Under the pieces are notes generated by a model that was not told the origin of the DNA, ran no database searches, and saw only the letters and a list, made by a program, of their open reading frames with translations. From assembly GCA_930367215.1 (NCBI GenBank), contig OV884059.1, positions 62,343,393-62,407,392 of the forward strand: a stretch of 64,000 nt of DNA, read 5' to 3'. Position numbers and translations under genes: made by a program. The stretch comes from Pollenia angustigena. Taxonomy: Eukaryota; Arthropoda; Insecta; Diptera; Polleniidae. Positions 22,145 through 33,108 of this stretch are shown piece after piece; position 1 is the stretch's first letter, and every line of letters starts with the position of its first letter.

Positions 22145-24942
22145 GGGTGTGTGTGAAACGGTAGCAAAGTTCTATGGTGAAATGAAATTTGTTTGTGGTA
22201 AAAAATTTTCATATTTGTGCTGTGTGAAATTGTAACATTTTTGACAACGTAAAATTTTGACATAAAGAAAACAACAATTACTAATATATATATATATTGG
22301 TTCCTTTAGTTCCTATAAGGAGCATAGGGCCTCAACAAAGTTTCGCCATTCGTTTCTACTTGGTGCAAAGTTCTTTATTTCGTTACAGATTTTGCCTGCT
22401 CTCAAAGCTTCTAAGTCTAACTGTCTTCGCCAAGTGTGTGCTGGTCGTCCTCTTCTTCTACTACCCTGTGGGTTCCAGTCTATAGCATTACGGGTTACGT
22501 CATCTGGAGATCTTCGCAGTGCATGGCCAATCCAGCGCCATTTCCTTCTTAACACTTCGATTTGTATTTGATTCTGATGAGTGCGTTCCCAGAGTTGTAC
22601 ATTGGATATCATGTTGGGCCAAAAAATTTTTAATATTCTTCTCAGACATTTGTTGACGAAGACTTGTAGGGTGTTCACATCTTTGGTAGCCATGTTCCAC
22701 GTTTCGCACCCATAGAGAAGAACAGATTTCACACATGAATTGAAGATGTTGATTTTTGTGTGGGTGGAGATGACTGGTGATTTCCACACTGTGCTGAGTT
22801 GGCCGAACGCTTGTCGGGCTTTCATAGTGCGATTCAGTACATCATCAGAAGATCCTCCGGTCGTTGTTATGATGCTACCCAAGTAGCAAAAAGTGTTGAC
22901 ATCCTGGATTTGAATGTTTTGGATGGAAAATGGCCTGTTACATGTGGAATTTATTCTCATGGCTTTTGTCTTAGGAATATTTATTTTGAGGCCTGCCTTT
23001 GCAGCTTCTGACTCTACCATTTTTAGGCTTTCTAACATGTCGGAGTGACTATGTGTTAGAAGGCATATGTCGTCGGCATATTCAAGATCGGCCAAACGCT
23101 CGCCAAGTCCCCACATTATGCCTCTGTTGTTGGCCGTTGCATTTTTCATAACGATGTCCAGCACAACGTTAAAAAGTAACGGTGACAATATGCAGCCCTG
23201 ACGCACACCCGCTTTAACAGAGACTTTGTCGCTTATTGAGTTTTGGTGTAGTATACGACAATTTGCGTTTCTATACAACTCCTGAATGATCTCAATTATT
23301 TTTCTAGGAACGCCTTTACAGGTCAGTGCTTTCCAAATGGCATCGTGTGAATGTGTGTCAAAAGCTTTTTCGAAATCTATAAAGACTAGGTAAAGGGGCG
23401 ATCTCCATTCGACTGACTGCTCAATTATAATACGGAGGCTGTTTATATGATCTAAGCAAGACTTTTGTGATCTAAAACCTGCCTGTTCACAACGAAACTC
23501 TTTGTCAAGGGAGTCAGAAAGTCTTCTATTGATAATATTAGCGATTATCTTGTTTATCATGCTTAGAAGTGTTATTCCTCTCCAGTTTCTACACTCTGTA
23601 AGATCACCTTTCTTCGGTATGTTGATGATCAGGCCCTCTTTCAATTCGTCGGAAAGCTCATTGTTGTCCCACAATCTTTTTACCACATTCTGGAGCAGGA
23701 AGGCACTTGTTTGGGGGTCGACTTTTAACAGCTCAGGATTGATGTTGTCAGGTCCTGGAGCCTTGAGGTTTTTAAGGGCGTGTATAGCGTCAACTATTTC
23801 TTCTATTGTAGGGGTGGATACGGGTATGTCGGCCCTCTCGGTATGGGTAGTGCAATTGCATATTGGATGTGGTATGTGCATGTCCGATGACAGCATGTTG
23901 GCATAATGATGTGTCCAAATTTGAAGCTGAGTATTTTTTGAGGTGATAAGATCGCCGTTGCTGTTTCGTAGCGGTTTTGACGAGTTGAATTTTTTATTAG
24001 TAAGTTTTTTTATTGTTTTGTATAAGTCTCGTGTTCTACCTGACTCGGCTGCAGTTTGTGCTTCTGTGGCAAGGTTTTCCACCCATTTACGTTTGTCTCT
24101 ACGCGCGCTACGCTTAACTTCTCTGTCAATAAAACTGTAGTTGGCCTGGAGTCTGGATTTTTCCAAGCTTGTTCTGGCATTATTCATTTGAGACTTGATT
24201 TCTTTTCTCGTGGTTATGAAGTTCCACGTTGTATCGGATATCCACGGCTTTCTTTCGGGGATTTTGTATCCAATATGTTTTGCTGCAGCATCACATATAA
24301 GGTCCCTCACATTTTCAAATTCGTCAGTAAGATTTTGGTTGGTTTCTGCTGAGTTTCTCAAGGCCTGTGTGTAGGTAGTTTTGACGTTGGGGTCATTTAG
24401 CTTCTGGACATCAAATTTTCTGTGGGTTTGAATACCCGTCTTCACCGCCGCAACTCTTAATCTGATGGTGCCCACAAGGAGATGGTGGTCACTGGAACAG
24501 TCAGCACCACGTTTATTTCGCACATCTAATAGGGAGCCACGCCATGTTACTAATAGTTTTGTAAAAATCAATAAATCAAACAAACGTTTACCAATAACCA
24601 TTTCAATTATGTTGGAAATGAGATCGTCACAACTATTTGATGAATTCGTTCTGAGATATTAACAAATTTTACAAAAGGTGTGGGCAAAAAAGCTTATACA
24701 TATTAAATATTTACATCTTGTATAATTCTTTTTAATTTTTTTTGCCACTGGTCCTGCCTCCATATTATTTTTTATTTTATTTAAACAAATTTGATGAAAA
24801 AAAAATAATTTTGTGGTTGTCAAAAATTTCTACACTAATGTCAAAATTTATACTAGCCCCTAGGGCTAGTGAAATTTTATTCACCTGAATAGTGCCAAAA
24901 TTTTACTTCCATGAGTACTTTGCTACCGTTTCACACACACCC
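22145..24942. mobile_element. TIR element, 3-bp TSD, carrying a LINE
   Basis: Perfect terminal repeats of 26 bp begin GGGTGTGTGTGAAACGGTAG at 22145, with the complement ending at 24942. TCT flanks both sides (22142-22144, 24943-24945). The inner DNA outside the LINE is AT-rich and non-coding. The 3-bp duplication and GGG start resemble the element at 3399-4743. Confidence 0.85.
22313..24601 (-). CDS. RTE-type reverse transcriptase, open frame
   Basis: A 762-codon frame without stops. The N-terminal part ends the APE endonuclease (RNKRGADCSSDHHLL, about residue 30-44). Then come the RT motifs LKAPGPDNINPELLK, GVRQGCILSPLLFN and the catalytic EYADDICLL (about 23070), and a C-terminal basic segment, SRRRGRPAHTWRR. 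These match the RTE clade. The endonuclease lacks its first part, and residues 1-30 suggest an internal deletion, so it is probably not active on its own. The in-frame sequence extends to a stop just upstream of 24650. The 3' UTR is very short and ends in a TA repeat (about 22285-22300), as RTE elements often do. It lies inside a TIR element. Confidence 0.85.
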   Translation of the reverse strand: MVIGKRLFDLLIFTKLLVTWRGSLLDVRNKRGADCSSDHHLLVGTIRLRVAAVKTGIQTHRKFDVQKLNDPNVKTTYTQALRNSAETNQNLTDEFENVRDLICDAAAKHIGYKIPERKPWISDTTWNFITTRKEIKSQMNNARTSLEKSRLQANYSFIDREVKRSARRDKRKWVENLATEAQTAAESGRTRDLYKTIKKLTNKKFNSSKPLRNSNGDLITSKNTQLQIWTHHYANMLSSDMHIPHPICNCTTHTERADIPVSTPTIEEIVDAIHALKNLKAPGPDNINPELLKVDPQTSAFLLQNVVKRLWDNNELSDELKEGLIINIPKKGDLTECRNWRGITLLSMINKIIANIINRRLSDSLDKEFRCEQAGFRSQKSCLDHINSLRIIIEQSVEWRSPLYLVFIDFEKAFDTHSHDAIWKALTCKGVPRKIIEIIQELYRNANCRILHQNSISDKVSVKAGVRQGCILSPLLFNVVLDIVMKNATANNRGIMWGLGERLADLEYADDICLLTHSHSDMLESLKMVESEAAKAGLKINIPKTKAMRINSTCNRPFSIQNIQIQDVNTFCYLGSIITTTGGSSDDVLNRTMKARQAFGQLSTVWKSPVISTHTKINIFNSCVKSVLLYGCETWNMATKDVNTLQVFVNKCLRRILKIFWPNMISNVQLWERTHQNQIQIEVLRRKWRWIGHALRRSPDDVTRNAIDWNPQGSRRRGRPAHTWRRQLDLEALRAGKICNEIKNFAPSRNEWRNFVEALCSL

Positions 24943-24975
24943 TCTATACAAAAAAAAAAAAAATATTAAAAATTA

Positions 24976-25330
24976 CCCAGCAAATAAAATTGGACCACCT
25001 GATCCATATTATAAAATGGACTACTCCATGGACTGGTCCAATGTAATGCAAGCATGGACCATGTCATTGTTAAAAAGGGTTTGTAGTGAGACGACATGTC
25101 TTCGTTTTTTAAAGACATGCTTTCGTTTTTGAACGACTTCAAAACTAATCCTCTTGAGTATACCATGGAGTAGTTTTAAAACTACTCCTTAGTGGTCCAA
25201 AGGTGGGTTATATATATATGGTTAATAGACCAGGTTTCTTCCATACGTTTGGGTTACTTTTGGACTAGTCCTGGTCCCTTGTGGACTACTCTTTACACGC
25301 GTGTTTGGACTGGTCCTATTATTTGCAGGG
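24976..25330. mobile_element. TA-flanked MITE, family copy 1
   Basis: Ends CCCAGCAAATAA and the complement of CCCTGCAAATAA, flanked by TA on each side. It is 355 bp. It shares CTACTCCATGGACTGGTCC and a TAGTTTTAAAACTA palindrome with the copies at 38652 and 43345. TA duplication fits Tc1/mariner-type mobilisation. The short open frames in it are shared by descent, not evidence of a gene. Confidence 0.85.
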
Positions 25331-25361
25331 TATATTTCAGTTGTATTTTTTATTTTTATAA

Positions 25362-25529
25362 GGCCCCTATTAAGGTATTTATTACAATTCAGTTGAGTTG
25401 TAATAAATACAACTGGTTGTGATCAGTTGTAATTTTTGTTATGTTTTTGTTCACCGCAATTTAGCAAAGTTGTAAACCATAATACAAAAATTAAGAAACT
25501 GAGTTGAGTTGTAAACCGTAATAGGGGCC
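25362..25529. mobile_element. Harbinger-type MITE, TAA TSD
   Basis: Inverted ends GGCCCCTATTA, with arms reaching about 30 bp (AACTCAACT words inside), flanked by TAA at 25359-25361 and 25530-25532. Size 168 bp. A TWA duplication is the PIF/Harbinger hallmark. Confidence 0.8.
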
Positions 25530-25844
25530 TAAATCTTGTTTTTCTTTTTTAAAAATGTTAGATAAATATATTACCTTTTGAAAATTCATAAATAAATAAA
25601 AAGTGTTGTTTATTTAAAAAAAATCCCGGGATCCAGAAATCCCGGATTTTCTAATATCAATCCCGATTGGCGTCCCTAATACAGACCGATGACATAAGGC
25701 ATAATAAAAATAGATGTTCTACTAAATACCGGTGCAAACTTCCAGGTTGCAATGGATTTTCACGGACTGAGTGCACTAAATGCATGGTTGCTTTTGTGCC
25801 AGATCAAAATCGCATTTGTTTTGCTTTGTTTTATAAATAAAAAT

Positions 25845-26505
25845 AATTTTCTAAACACCTAATACAATAATACAGTAATTTTGACTTAGCTGCACAATCT
25901 CCTTTGCACGATTTTTTGCGCAGATAAATCATAAATGCAGCTATCTTAAATGTATTTAGCTGCCTTAATGTGCAGGTACGCAATTGTGTTTACCTGCATA
26001 AAATTGCAGCTAAAGTAAAGTGTTTGAAAGAAGAATAACAACGTTTTTATTAATAAATTGATAATAACAATGACGTTCAAACAACCTGTAGTCATTTGTT
26101 ATGCATTTTTATAATGAACGAGATGCCAAATTGGTTACAATAAAGTGGGGAATAGAATAGTCGCAGTAGTACAACGTTAAGAATAGCGCTGTAAGCTGTC
26201 AAAATTTAAAACGGCAGTTTCAAAATAGTGTCAACAGAATACGTAGTTGTAGTAGTCGTTGCAGTCGAAGCATCCGCCAGCTTCAATTACGTTTATAGCT
26301 TTGTTCTGTTCCAGGCCTAAGATTTGCTATTCCTTTCATATAACCGTGGTAAAGTTGCTGTAACCACAAACCATATACATGAATGTAGGTAGGTACATGT
26401 AATCAAAATAAATTAATTATAATGACTTGTTTGCAAGTTTTGTTTTTATAAACAGCCTTAATTGAATATTTATGTGAAAAAGTGGCCACAATAGTTTTTC
26501 AAGGT
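25845..26505. other. Unassigned DNA with GCAGCTAA words
   Basis: Between the piggyBac fragment and a degenerate tandem repeat. Words such as GCAGCTAA/TTAGCTGC recur on both strands around 25890-26020, suggesting a decayed inverted repeat. No gene supported. Confidence 0.35.
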
Positions 26506-26509
26506 GTGC

Positions 26510-26830
26510 AGCTAACTTTGATGTTTTATACGAAAATATTTTAAAGCTGCCCAAAAATATGGTAAATATGCTGGTATACAAAATGCACGTAAACAATGAT
26601 TTTGAAGAATAATTACAGAAAATATGTGTTTTGGGCAGTTAAGTCAAAGTGCAGCTAACTTGAATTTTGTGTATGAAAATAATTTTAAAATGCCAAAAAT
26701 TTTATGCATTTATCTTTAATGTGCAGATATAGAAAGTTCACTTAAAAAAGAAATTTGTATGGGATTTTAAACAATAATGACAAAAATTTTAAATTTGGTG
26801 CAGTTAAGGCAAAAGTGCACTTAAACAAAA
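26510..26830. repeat. Degenerate tandem repeat, about 146 bp unit
   Basis: GTGCAGCTAACTT followed by a TATACGAAAATA/TATGAAAATAA block begins at about 26516 and again at about 26660. A third, weaker start (GTGCACTTAAAC) is near 26813. The copies are strongly diverged. Confidence 0.55.
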
Positions 26831-26839
26831 TGCAGTTTA

Positions 26840-27330
26840 ATAAAACATACTGTATAAATATGTATATGACTATTGTTGATGCCTTAGTTATTTATGTACC
26901 AAACGCTTATTGTTGCCAAAAGTCTACATACCTTTTTTTTCGAAATCAACATACAAAACTATATTCTTAATTTTTTTTAATTACGCTAAAGTTTCTATTA
27001 AAAAACATTTTTTTCAATCCAAAAGAAAAAAAAGCATGCATTTAAGAAAGATATTAAGAACGATGTCCGTCTGTTTTTTTCTTTGTTTATCTGTATTTTT
27101 TTATTTTTAAAGAATTTTTGAATATTCGGCATCGATATCAGCAACGAAGCCAAATTAAATTTTTAGCGGTTCATATAATTGTAGAATTCGAGTTACTAAT
27201 GCTTCTAGTGAAAGCCACCTGGCTTGTGATAGGATTATTATTTTTTTTTTTTTTTTGTTAAATTTCCAATAATTTCTGTATTTCGAAAAATTTATTCTTA
27301 CGTTTTGCACTGTTTCGAATATAATTGTAA
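26840..27330. other. Unassigned AT-rich DNA
   Basis: Homopolymer-rich sequence before a pogo-like element. Short frames here have no recognisable motif. Confidence 0.35.
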
Positions 27331-27333
27331 ATA

Positions 27334-28916
27334 CAGTATAACCCGGTTAATTACCCCACGCTTAAATGCCTTTCACGCTTATTTACCTCGAGTTTGAAAT
27401 CCCCGTTTTTTTTCTTCCATTTTTTAAACAAAAATCCACGTTTAATTGCCACACGCTTAATTACCCGATTCGGATAATTGCCTTAAAAATTTAACTCCCA
27501 AAACAAAATTATACCTAAATTTCATTCGTTTAATTGCCTCAGTACTATTTGACAAAAGCACAGCAAGTAATACAACCAAGTTTTACATGTTAATAATTTG
27601 AAAATATGCACTAAAATTTTTTTTAAAAAATATGTCTAAAAAACAAAATATGGCTTGATTAAAACAAAATATTTAACAAATTAATATTTGCATTAAAAGT
27701 TATGTTATGAGTTCAAGATTCATATAAGAGTTATATATTATCTAGATACACCAAATTTATGAGATATTTTGTCTTAAAGAGATTAAAGTTTGAAGTTTGC
27801 ATGGGGACTATGTGATATTATAGACCGATTCTTACAATTTACATAGGTTTCGTTCTTATGACAATTAAACGTATATACCCAATTTTATCAAATTATCTAA
27901 AAACTGCTACCTTTACTTTTCGCACAAGGTTTACATGGACATACAACCAGTAAGATGGATGGACGGACACGAAAAGATTACTTAAAAAAGTGTTTCTGAT
28001 TCGATCGTTTACTAAACGATGCGTCTAGGTTTCAACAAAAACTTGCTTTGGTTTAAAATTGTACAAATTTAATGTGGTTGGCGAAATTAAAGCAACAGAA
28101 AATTCATCTGTTAACTAGAATTTTAAGCAATTTTTTTTAGTTGCTGAACATGACCGCATTTAGACTATGCAATTATCGCCGAGTTTTTTTTCTATTTTCT
28201 TTTAAAGAAGTTGCTACGAAACTCTTTTCACATTTACATTTAAATTTTTTTCATGCATTTTTTCAACCCCGTTTTCTTCCCTACACCTCTTGCTAACAAA
28301 CAAAAAGTTGCATGCGAAAGTTGCGGCATTAATTGCATAATGTAAATATGGTCCATGTATTAAAATATGTTTTAATAACTTAAAATATGTCTACAATAAA
28401 AATGCAGTTTTAAAAATGCATGTTTTAGCTATTAAACATGTACTAAATTATTTACAAACAAATCGATACCAAAATTCATTAAAAGCTCTAAACGCATAAA
28501 TATATTGTTTCTGCATTCATTGGTCGCACAAGAATAACCATGCAATTGAATATTAACGGGTTCCATGAGTAGTAGTAGGGTATGACAGGTCATCTCAAAA
28601 AGCACTACAGAAAAAATATAAGACAACAAATCCCATTATTTTTACTTGCTATCTCTTAAGATTTAGCTGATGCATGTAAAAATTCCTGTCTTAAATTTTT
28701 TCATACATCAAAGTTAAGTTATCTTGTAAATAAATTCGTCTAATTACCTCACTGAGGTATTTAAACGAATTCGCTTAATTACCTCAATGAGGTAGTTAAA
28801 CGTATTCTTATAATTACCTCAACGAGGTAGTAAAGCGTATTCGTTTAAATGCTTACCCCGCATAATTACCCAAAAATATTGGCATTTTTGTCGAGGTAAT
28901 TATCCGTGGAATACTG
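27334..28916. mobile_element. pogo-like DNA transposon, no transposase left
   Basis: Ends CAGTATAACCCGGTTAATTA and the complement of CAGTATTCCACGGATAATTA, flanked by TA. The CAGTATAA start and TA duplication fit the pogo/Tigger branch of Tc1/mariner. Near the right end three copies of an AATTACCTCAnTGAGGTA word, each a small palindrome, occur at 28741-28835. No transposase frame is visible in its 1583 bp. It hosts the MITE at 28152-28353. Confidence 0.82.
28152..28353. mobile_element. MITE, family copy 1 of 2
   Basis: Inverted ends start GACCGCATTTAGACTATGCA, with the complement ending at 28353, and CAT on both sides. It is 202 bp. A closely similar copy lies at 49575-49785 inside a Harbinger element. 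Confidence 0.8.
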
Positions 28917-29058
28917 TACTTCTTGTAAGTCTTTCTAAACATGAAGGAAGTTTTAAGCACGCATATTGATGCCATAACACTATTACTTTTATTTAAAAAA
29001 TCGTAATTTTACTCTATTTTCCAAAAAAAAAATAAAAATAACGTCACATCTAACAACC

Positions 29059-29110
29059 CTGAGTACACTGCCAAAATAGAAAAGCTGAGTACACTGCCAA
29101 AATAGAAAAG
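29059..29110. repeat. Perfect 26-bp tandem duplication
   Basis: CTGAGTACACTGCCAAAATA plus AGAAAG occurs twice in a row with no mismatch. It lies just upstream of a Tc1 transposase fragment. Confidence 0.85.
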
Positions 29111-29132
29111 GAATGACTGCTTTACCATACCC

Positions 29133-29340
29133 CAAACAGTTGGTGTATTCCCCCAGTCACCCGATCTTAACCCCATAGAACATTTGTGGTAGCATATGGA
29201 ACCGCAAACAAGAAAAAAGGAAAATTAGCATCAACAATTTTTTGAAATCGATGATGAATGGCAAAAAATTTCGCCGGAAGTAACTAGAAAGCTATTGGAA
29301 TCGATGGCCAGAAGACTGAAACCTAAAAAAAAATCAAATA
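29133..29340 (+). pseudogene. Tc1-type transposase C-terminal fragment
   Basis: The frame beginning at 29133 reads QSPDLNPIEHLW, the conserved block around the last acidic residue of the DD34E catalytic triad. It then reads EIDDEWQKISPEVTRKLLES and MARRLKPKK, the usual Tc1 end. Two TAG codons interrupt it (after HLW and after KKEN). The DNA-binding and first catalytic parts are missing. No terminal repeat could be paired with it. Confidence 0.8.
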
Positions 29341-29395
29341 GCCTCAAACTAATTATTAAATTTAATTTAATTAACACTATTATACAATTTCGTCA

Positions 29396-29848
29396 TCGAA
29401 GTCACGCATCAGAATGCCAATTTTTCTTATTTAGTATACATACGTCTCTGGAATCAACTTCCAAATCATTTGCAAACCACTCGCAACGCAATAAAATTTA
29501 GAAAATTACTTAGTGATTTTTTTTCCTAAAGCTTATCGTTAATCAAATATGATGATTGTATTGCTGTTAAATTATTAAATTACTATTATTATTTATTATT
29601 TAATTAATCTTTATGAATGTTTTTATTTCAACTGTATACCTATTTATTATTAATATATTTTATTACTGTTATATTATTAATCTTTTTTTTTTCTTTTTTG
29701 TTTAGTTCAATTGTGTACCCTACTATCGCTTAATATATTATCTGTCTTGTATAACCTATCTGATTCTAATACTATAATTCATAAGATTTCATATCTTGTT
29801 GTATTAGAAAGCCAACTACATTGTGATAAATAAATATATAAAATATTA
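29396..29848 (+). pseudogene. LINE 3' end fragment
   Basis: The last residues of a jockey/CR1-type reverse transcriptase: RLWNQLPNHLQTTRNAIKFR then a stop at 29527-29529. This is the common R-x-W-N-x-L-P ending. An upstream piece is in another frame. The following 320 bp are a 3' UTR ending in an AATAAATATA-like tail. This is a typical heavily 5'-truncated insertion. Confidence 0.72.
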
Positions 29849-29859
29849 TTTAAAAATAG

Positions 29860-32655
29860 AGATAGTGAACAATTACTTTTGAACTAAGAATATGAAGATT
29901 TTTATGCTTTTGTTTTATACATATTTTTTGTTCTTGTTAGAATTTTGTCATTCTCTTTTAATAAAATGCAAAAGAAGAAAACATTACAAATAAAAAAAAA
30001 TATTTAATGGGCAATCTACAGCGATACGAGTTGCTTATATCGTCGTATGAACATAGCATTATGCAATCTGTTTAAGTTTGTTTTTTGGCAAGGATTTACA
30101 TCCAATATTGATTATTTATCAGAATAACTATAGCTTATCGAAAATATTTACGTGCGTGTGTAATAAATTGAAATGCATCCATTTAATGTTTTTTTTTTTT
30201 AATTTCCACGCCATTTTACATTGTGTACAATAACAAAAGTATTTTTTTTTTTTGTAAATAAATTTAAAGTGGAAAACAGAAATAAAATGCCGTCGCTAAA
30301 ACAATTTCCACCATTTTTTCTTACAAACAGGTAAACAGATTTAACGCCCCTTTACTGAGTCATCGACACACAGGGCAAGTGTTCGATTTTTGTAGGGGTT
30401 GAAATGAAATAAAAACTTAAAATAAAATAATTTTATGGCCTTCTCGTTCACTCGTCACTAGGGAAATACAGCCATTGTTGTTTTTATCTTTTTGAGGGGA
30501 AACGACAAAACATGGTGAAATGCACACACAATGTAGCAAAATAGTCATTTAGAAGGAGAAATATGGTGTATTCCTAACACACGGTTGTATGTAATTGTAG
30601 TAGGTTACGGACTTAACAGTAACACTGTTCATACAAAATTTGAAACGAAGCCAATGTTAATACTACGAAAGAACTTAATATAAAAAGTTCTTGAAAAAAA
30701 GCTATAAATCTAACAAGAAACATAAGAATAAAAAGGGGAAGATGATTATTCACACATAGAAGTGATTTATTAATCACTGACATTAAACGCTATTTACAGA
30801 AGATATGGGTGTTTCTCTGGTTATGCACGCGACATTTGTACGCGTTTTATTGTGTTCGAATATTAAAAAAATAGAAGTGGATTGGAATTTTAGAATTAAT
30901 TCTAGAATCGTTACATTGTTTGTGATGAGTTCTTTCTAAAAAGTATATATAATGGTAAATTGAGCACTGGGTACCCAAATGCCATGCAATCAAAGTTGAC
31001 TTACTCACGTGACAAAAATAGAAGTGCCTTTTAGGACCGTAAGAAAAAGTGCGAAAGTAAGTGAATTGTAGGAGGTTTTTTATTTCGGAAAAAATGTTTT
31101 TATAAAGGTTAGTAATGGGCCTTTAAAATCATGTTTTGTTCAAAAGCAACTATGCATGGGTTGGCGAAGAAAAAAATAAATTGTAAATTACGCACGTGAC
31201 ATTACGCACGTGACACTTTTTACCTTCATACATATATGTTTTTTTATTATTATTTCCACGCATTTTCCCATAAATGTCTTAAAATTTGCTTAACAAAAAA
31301 ACTTAATACTCCTTTTACAATTGATTGTAATGGAGAGATTATGAAGAAAGAGTGTAAACATAACATATTTCTTGCATGTAAAATAAGTATATAAAAATGT
31401 CTTTAAAAGTAGAAAATACAGAAAAATATAAAATTTTCCAGTTTCCAACCCAATTTGCTCAAGTAAAACAGCTCAGATATGCTAGGAAACCATTATTTTA
31501 TAAGAACATAGAATTTTTTTCTAATAATAAACAATAAAAGACGATGATAATCAACATTTTATTTTTTCATCCTGGTAGACCATTCTGGACAAATGCCCAT
31601 ATATAAGAGCTTTTGTTAAATATGGACTGATTACAATAATATTTCGTCAGGTAAATAGGGTTGCAAATTTAAGAACCAACTTAATAAGATGTTTTATAAG
31701 GTTGGTTTTATGAGGGACATGTGAAATTATGAACCAATTCTTTCCACTTCTAAAGACAATTAAAACGTATAAAGTAGTTCCCGCTTAAGTGCGCATCGAA
31801 AAATGTTCAGTTTTCTACGCATTTAAACGGGTAATCATTTAACCGATAACCCGGATAAATGCCCAATCAACGCATTTATAAAATCCTCGCTTCGATATAT
31901 TTTTTTGACAAAAATATCTTTAAAGATTATGATTTACTTTAGGTGTGTTTTTACAAAATACACAATTTTATTAAAACAGTAAATTTTTAAAACGATGAAG
32001 TTTTGTATCAGCTTGTTGTTTATTGGTCACCATTGTCTAGAATACACAAAATTGCATCTATTTCTGGGCATACAAAATCTTATTATTAAATATTAAGCAT
32101 CATAGATTAGCGGTGTTCATTTTGAGAATATTGATGAAAAAATTATTTGTGAAAAGAAAAACCGTATTACTATAAAATCGTATTAGCCGTATTCATAATG
32201 AAAATTTGGCATGAAGTTAGCACAAAGTTTATTCATAATGCACAACCAAGCTCTGGCTTACGATTTACTAAACTCTTGTTAACGCTGGGTCTCCACGTAG
32301 CAATTTTTATTGGTAAGTACAAGCAATAACGTCGGCACAACAGTGACAGAACAATGGAGCAATAATTGCTGATTATATTGCTGGAGAACACTTGAAATTG
32401 CTTTGCCATAAATTTGCAATTTTCACCGCGAGTAGTTGTATAAAATTTTGTGACTGTATTTATAACAAATGTTTTATGTTGTGTTTTGAAGTGGTTGTTA
32501 AATTTTCTTTTTTAAATTAATAAATTAAATTAATAAAATAATTAATTTTAATTGTCGCAGCTGCGTTTTGTATTACTTTTTTGTTTATTTGCGTACGAAA
32601 AAAAACCTAAAACTTGTATTGTTCCACTGAAAATTCGTTGTTTGCTTTTGTTGAT
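29860..32655. other. Long unassigned AT-rich interval
   Basis: No gene supported. Three CACGTGAC words occur at 31006-31013, 31193-31200 and 31207-31214. A dispersed repeat lies at about 31984-32180. Sequence near 31730-31870 resembles the pogo-like interior and contains TTAACCGATAACCCGGATAA-like words, suggesting a decayed TIR element. Confidence 0.4.
31984..32180 (+). repeat. Dispersed repeat, copy 1 of 2
   Basis: Shares GCTTGTTGTYTATTGG, GTTCATTTTG and AATATTGATGAAAAAA in the same order and spacing with 42553-42735. Function unknown; probably part of a DNA transposon interior. Confidence 0.6.
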
Positions 32656-32900
32656 ATAATACAGTAGAAACCCGATAATTCGTAATCGCAAGGGACCGGA
32701 CATTTCTTACGAATTATAGGGGTTTTCGATTTACCGGGGTTTAAATAAAATTAATACGAATTGACGGGGTTTTTTCAATTTATTTACTAAAACAATAAAA
32801 AACACATAAAAGACAATTGTTAAAAATAAAATATATAAACATTATTCATGTAACAACTGATCTTAAGAAAATAAACACACTCACAAGCAAAAACCCACGC

Positions 32901-33092
32901 AAAAACAAAACGGTAAACACAAATTCATTCTTTCCATGTTTCGGTTGTTTTTATTACGAATTATAAGTGGTAGTTTAGCCTAGACTACACTATTATAAAA
33001 ACAAAACGGTAAACACAAATTCATTCTTTCCATGTTTCGGTTGTTTTTATTACGAATTATAAGTGGTAGTTTAGCCTAGATTACACTATTAT
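32901..33092. repeat. 96-bp tandem duplication, nearly perfect
   Basis: Two copies start AAAAACAAAACGG at 32901 and 32997. I see one difference (TAGACTACAC against TAGATTACAC). It lies inside the pogo-like element and must be recent relative to its host. Confidence 0.85.
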
Positions 33093-33108
33093 ACTTTGTA
33101 TTAACAGT

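Larger units (their letters stand above)
22034..25678. mobile_element. hAT-type element carrying nested elements
   Basis: Ends TAGGGATGC and the complement of TAGGGACGC, with ATACAGAC duplicated at 22026-22033 and 25679-25686. Near both ends are AAATCCCGGGATTTTT-like repeats (22055-22090, 25621-25665). The interior is occupied by a TIR element (22145-24942), a TA-flanked MITE (24976-25330) and a TAA-flanked MITE (25362-25529). No hAT transposase is seen. Confidence 0.9.
21987..25840 (+). pseudogene. piggyBac transposase C-terminus, split by a hAT
   Basis: Two exact pieces, 21987-22033 and 25687-25840, join in one frame once the hAT and one copy of its ATACAGAC duplication are skipped. The joined piece reads RGPTKPIPTQDIQTDDIRHN across the junction, then a Cys-rich tail with RCKLPGC, TECTKC and ICF. 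This is the layout of the C-terminal zinc ribbon of piggyBac-type transposases, which binds the transposon ends. It ends at TAA 25838-25840. A TAA at 21984 closes the frame upstream, so the catalytic DDD domain is lost or frame-shifted. Confidence 0.78.

Noticed and set aside
23502..24352. + strand frames over the RTE gene
   Set aside because: Antisense of the 762-codon RTE reverse transcriptase; no motifs of their own.
26130..26340. Host gene promoter or exon
   Set aside because: Slightly less AT-rich sequence with GTAGTAGTCG-like words, but no frame, splice site or core promoter could be supported.
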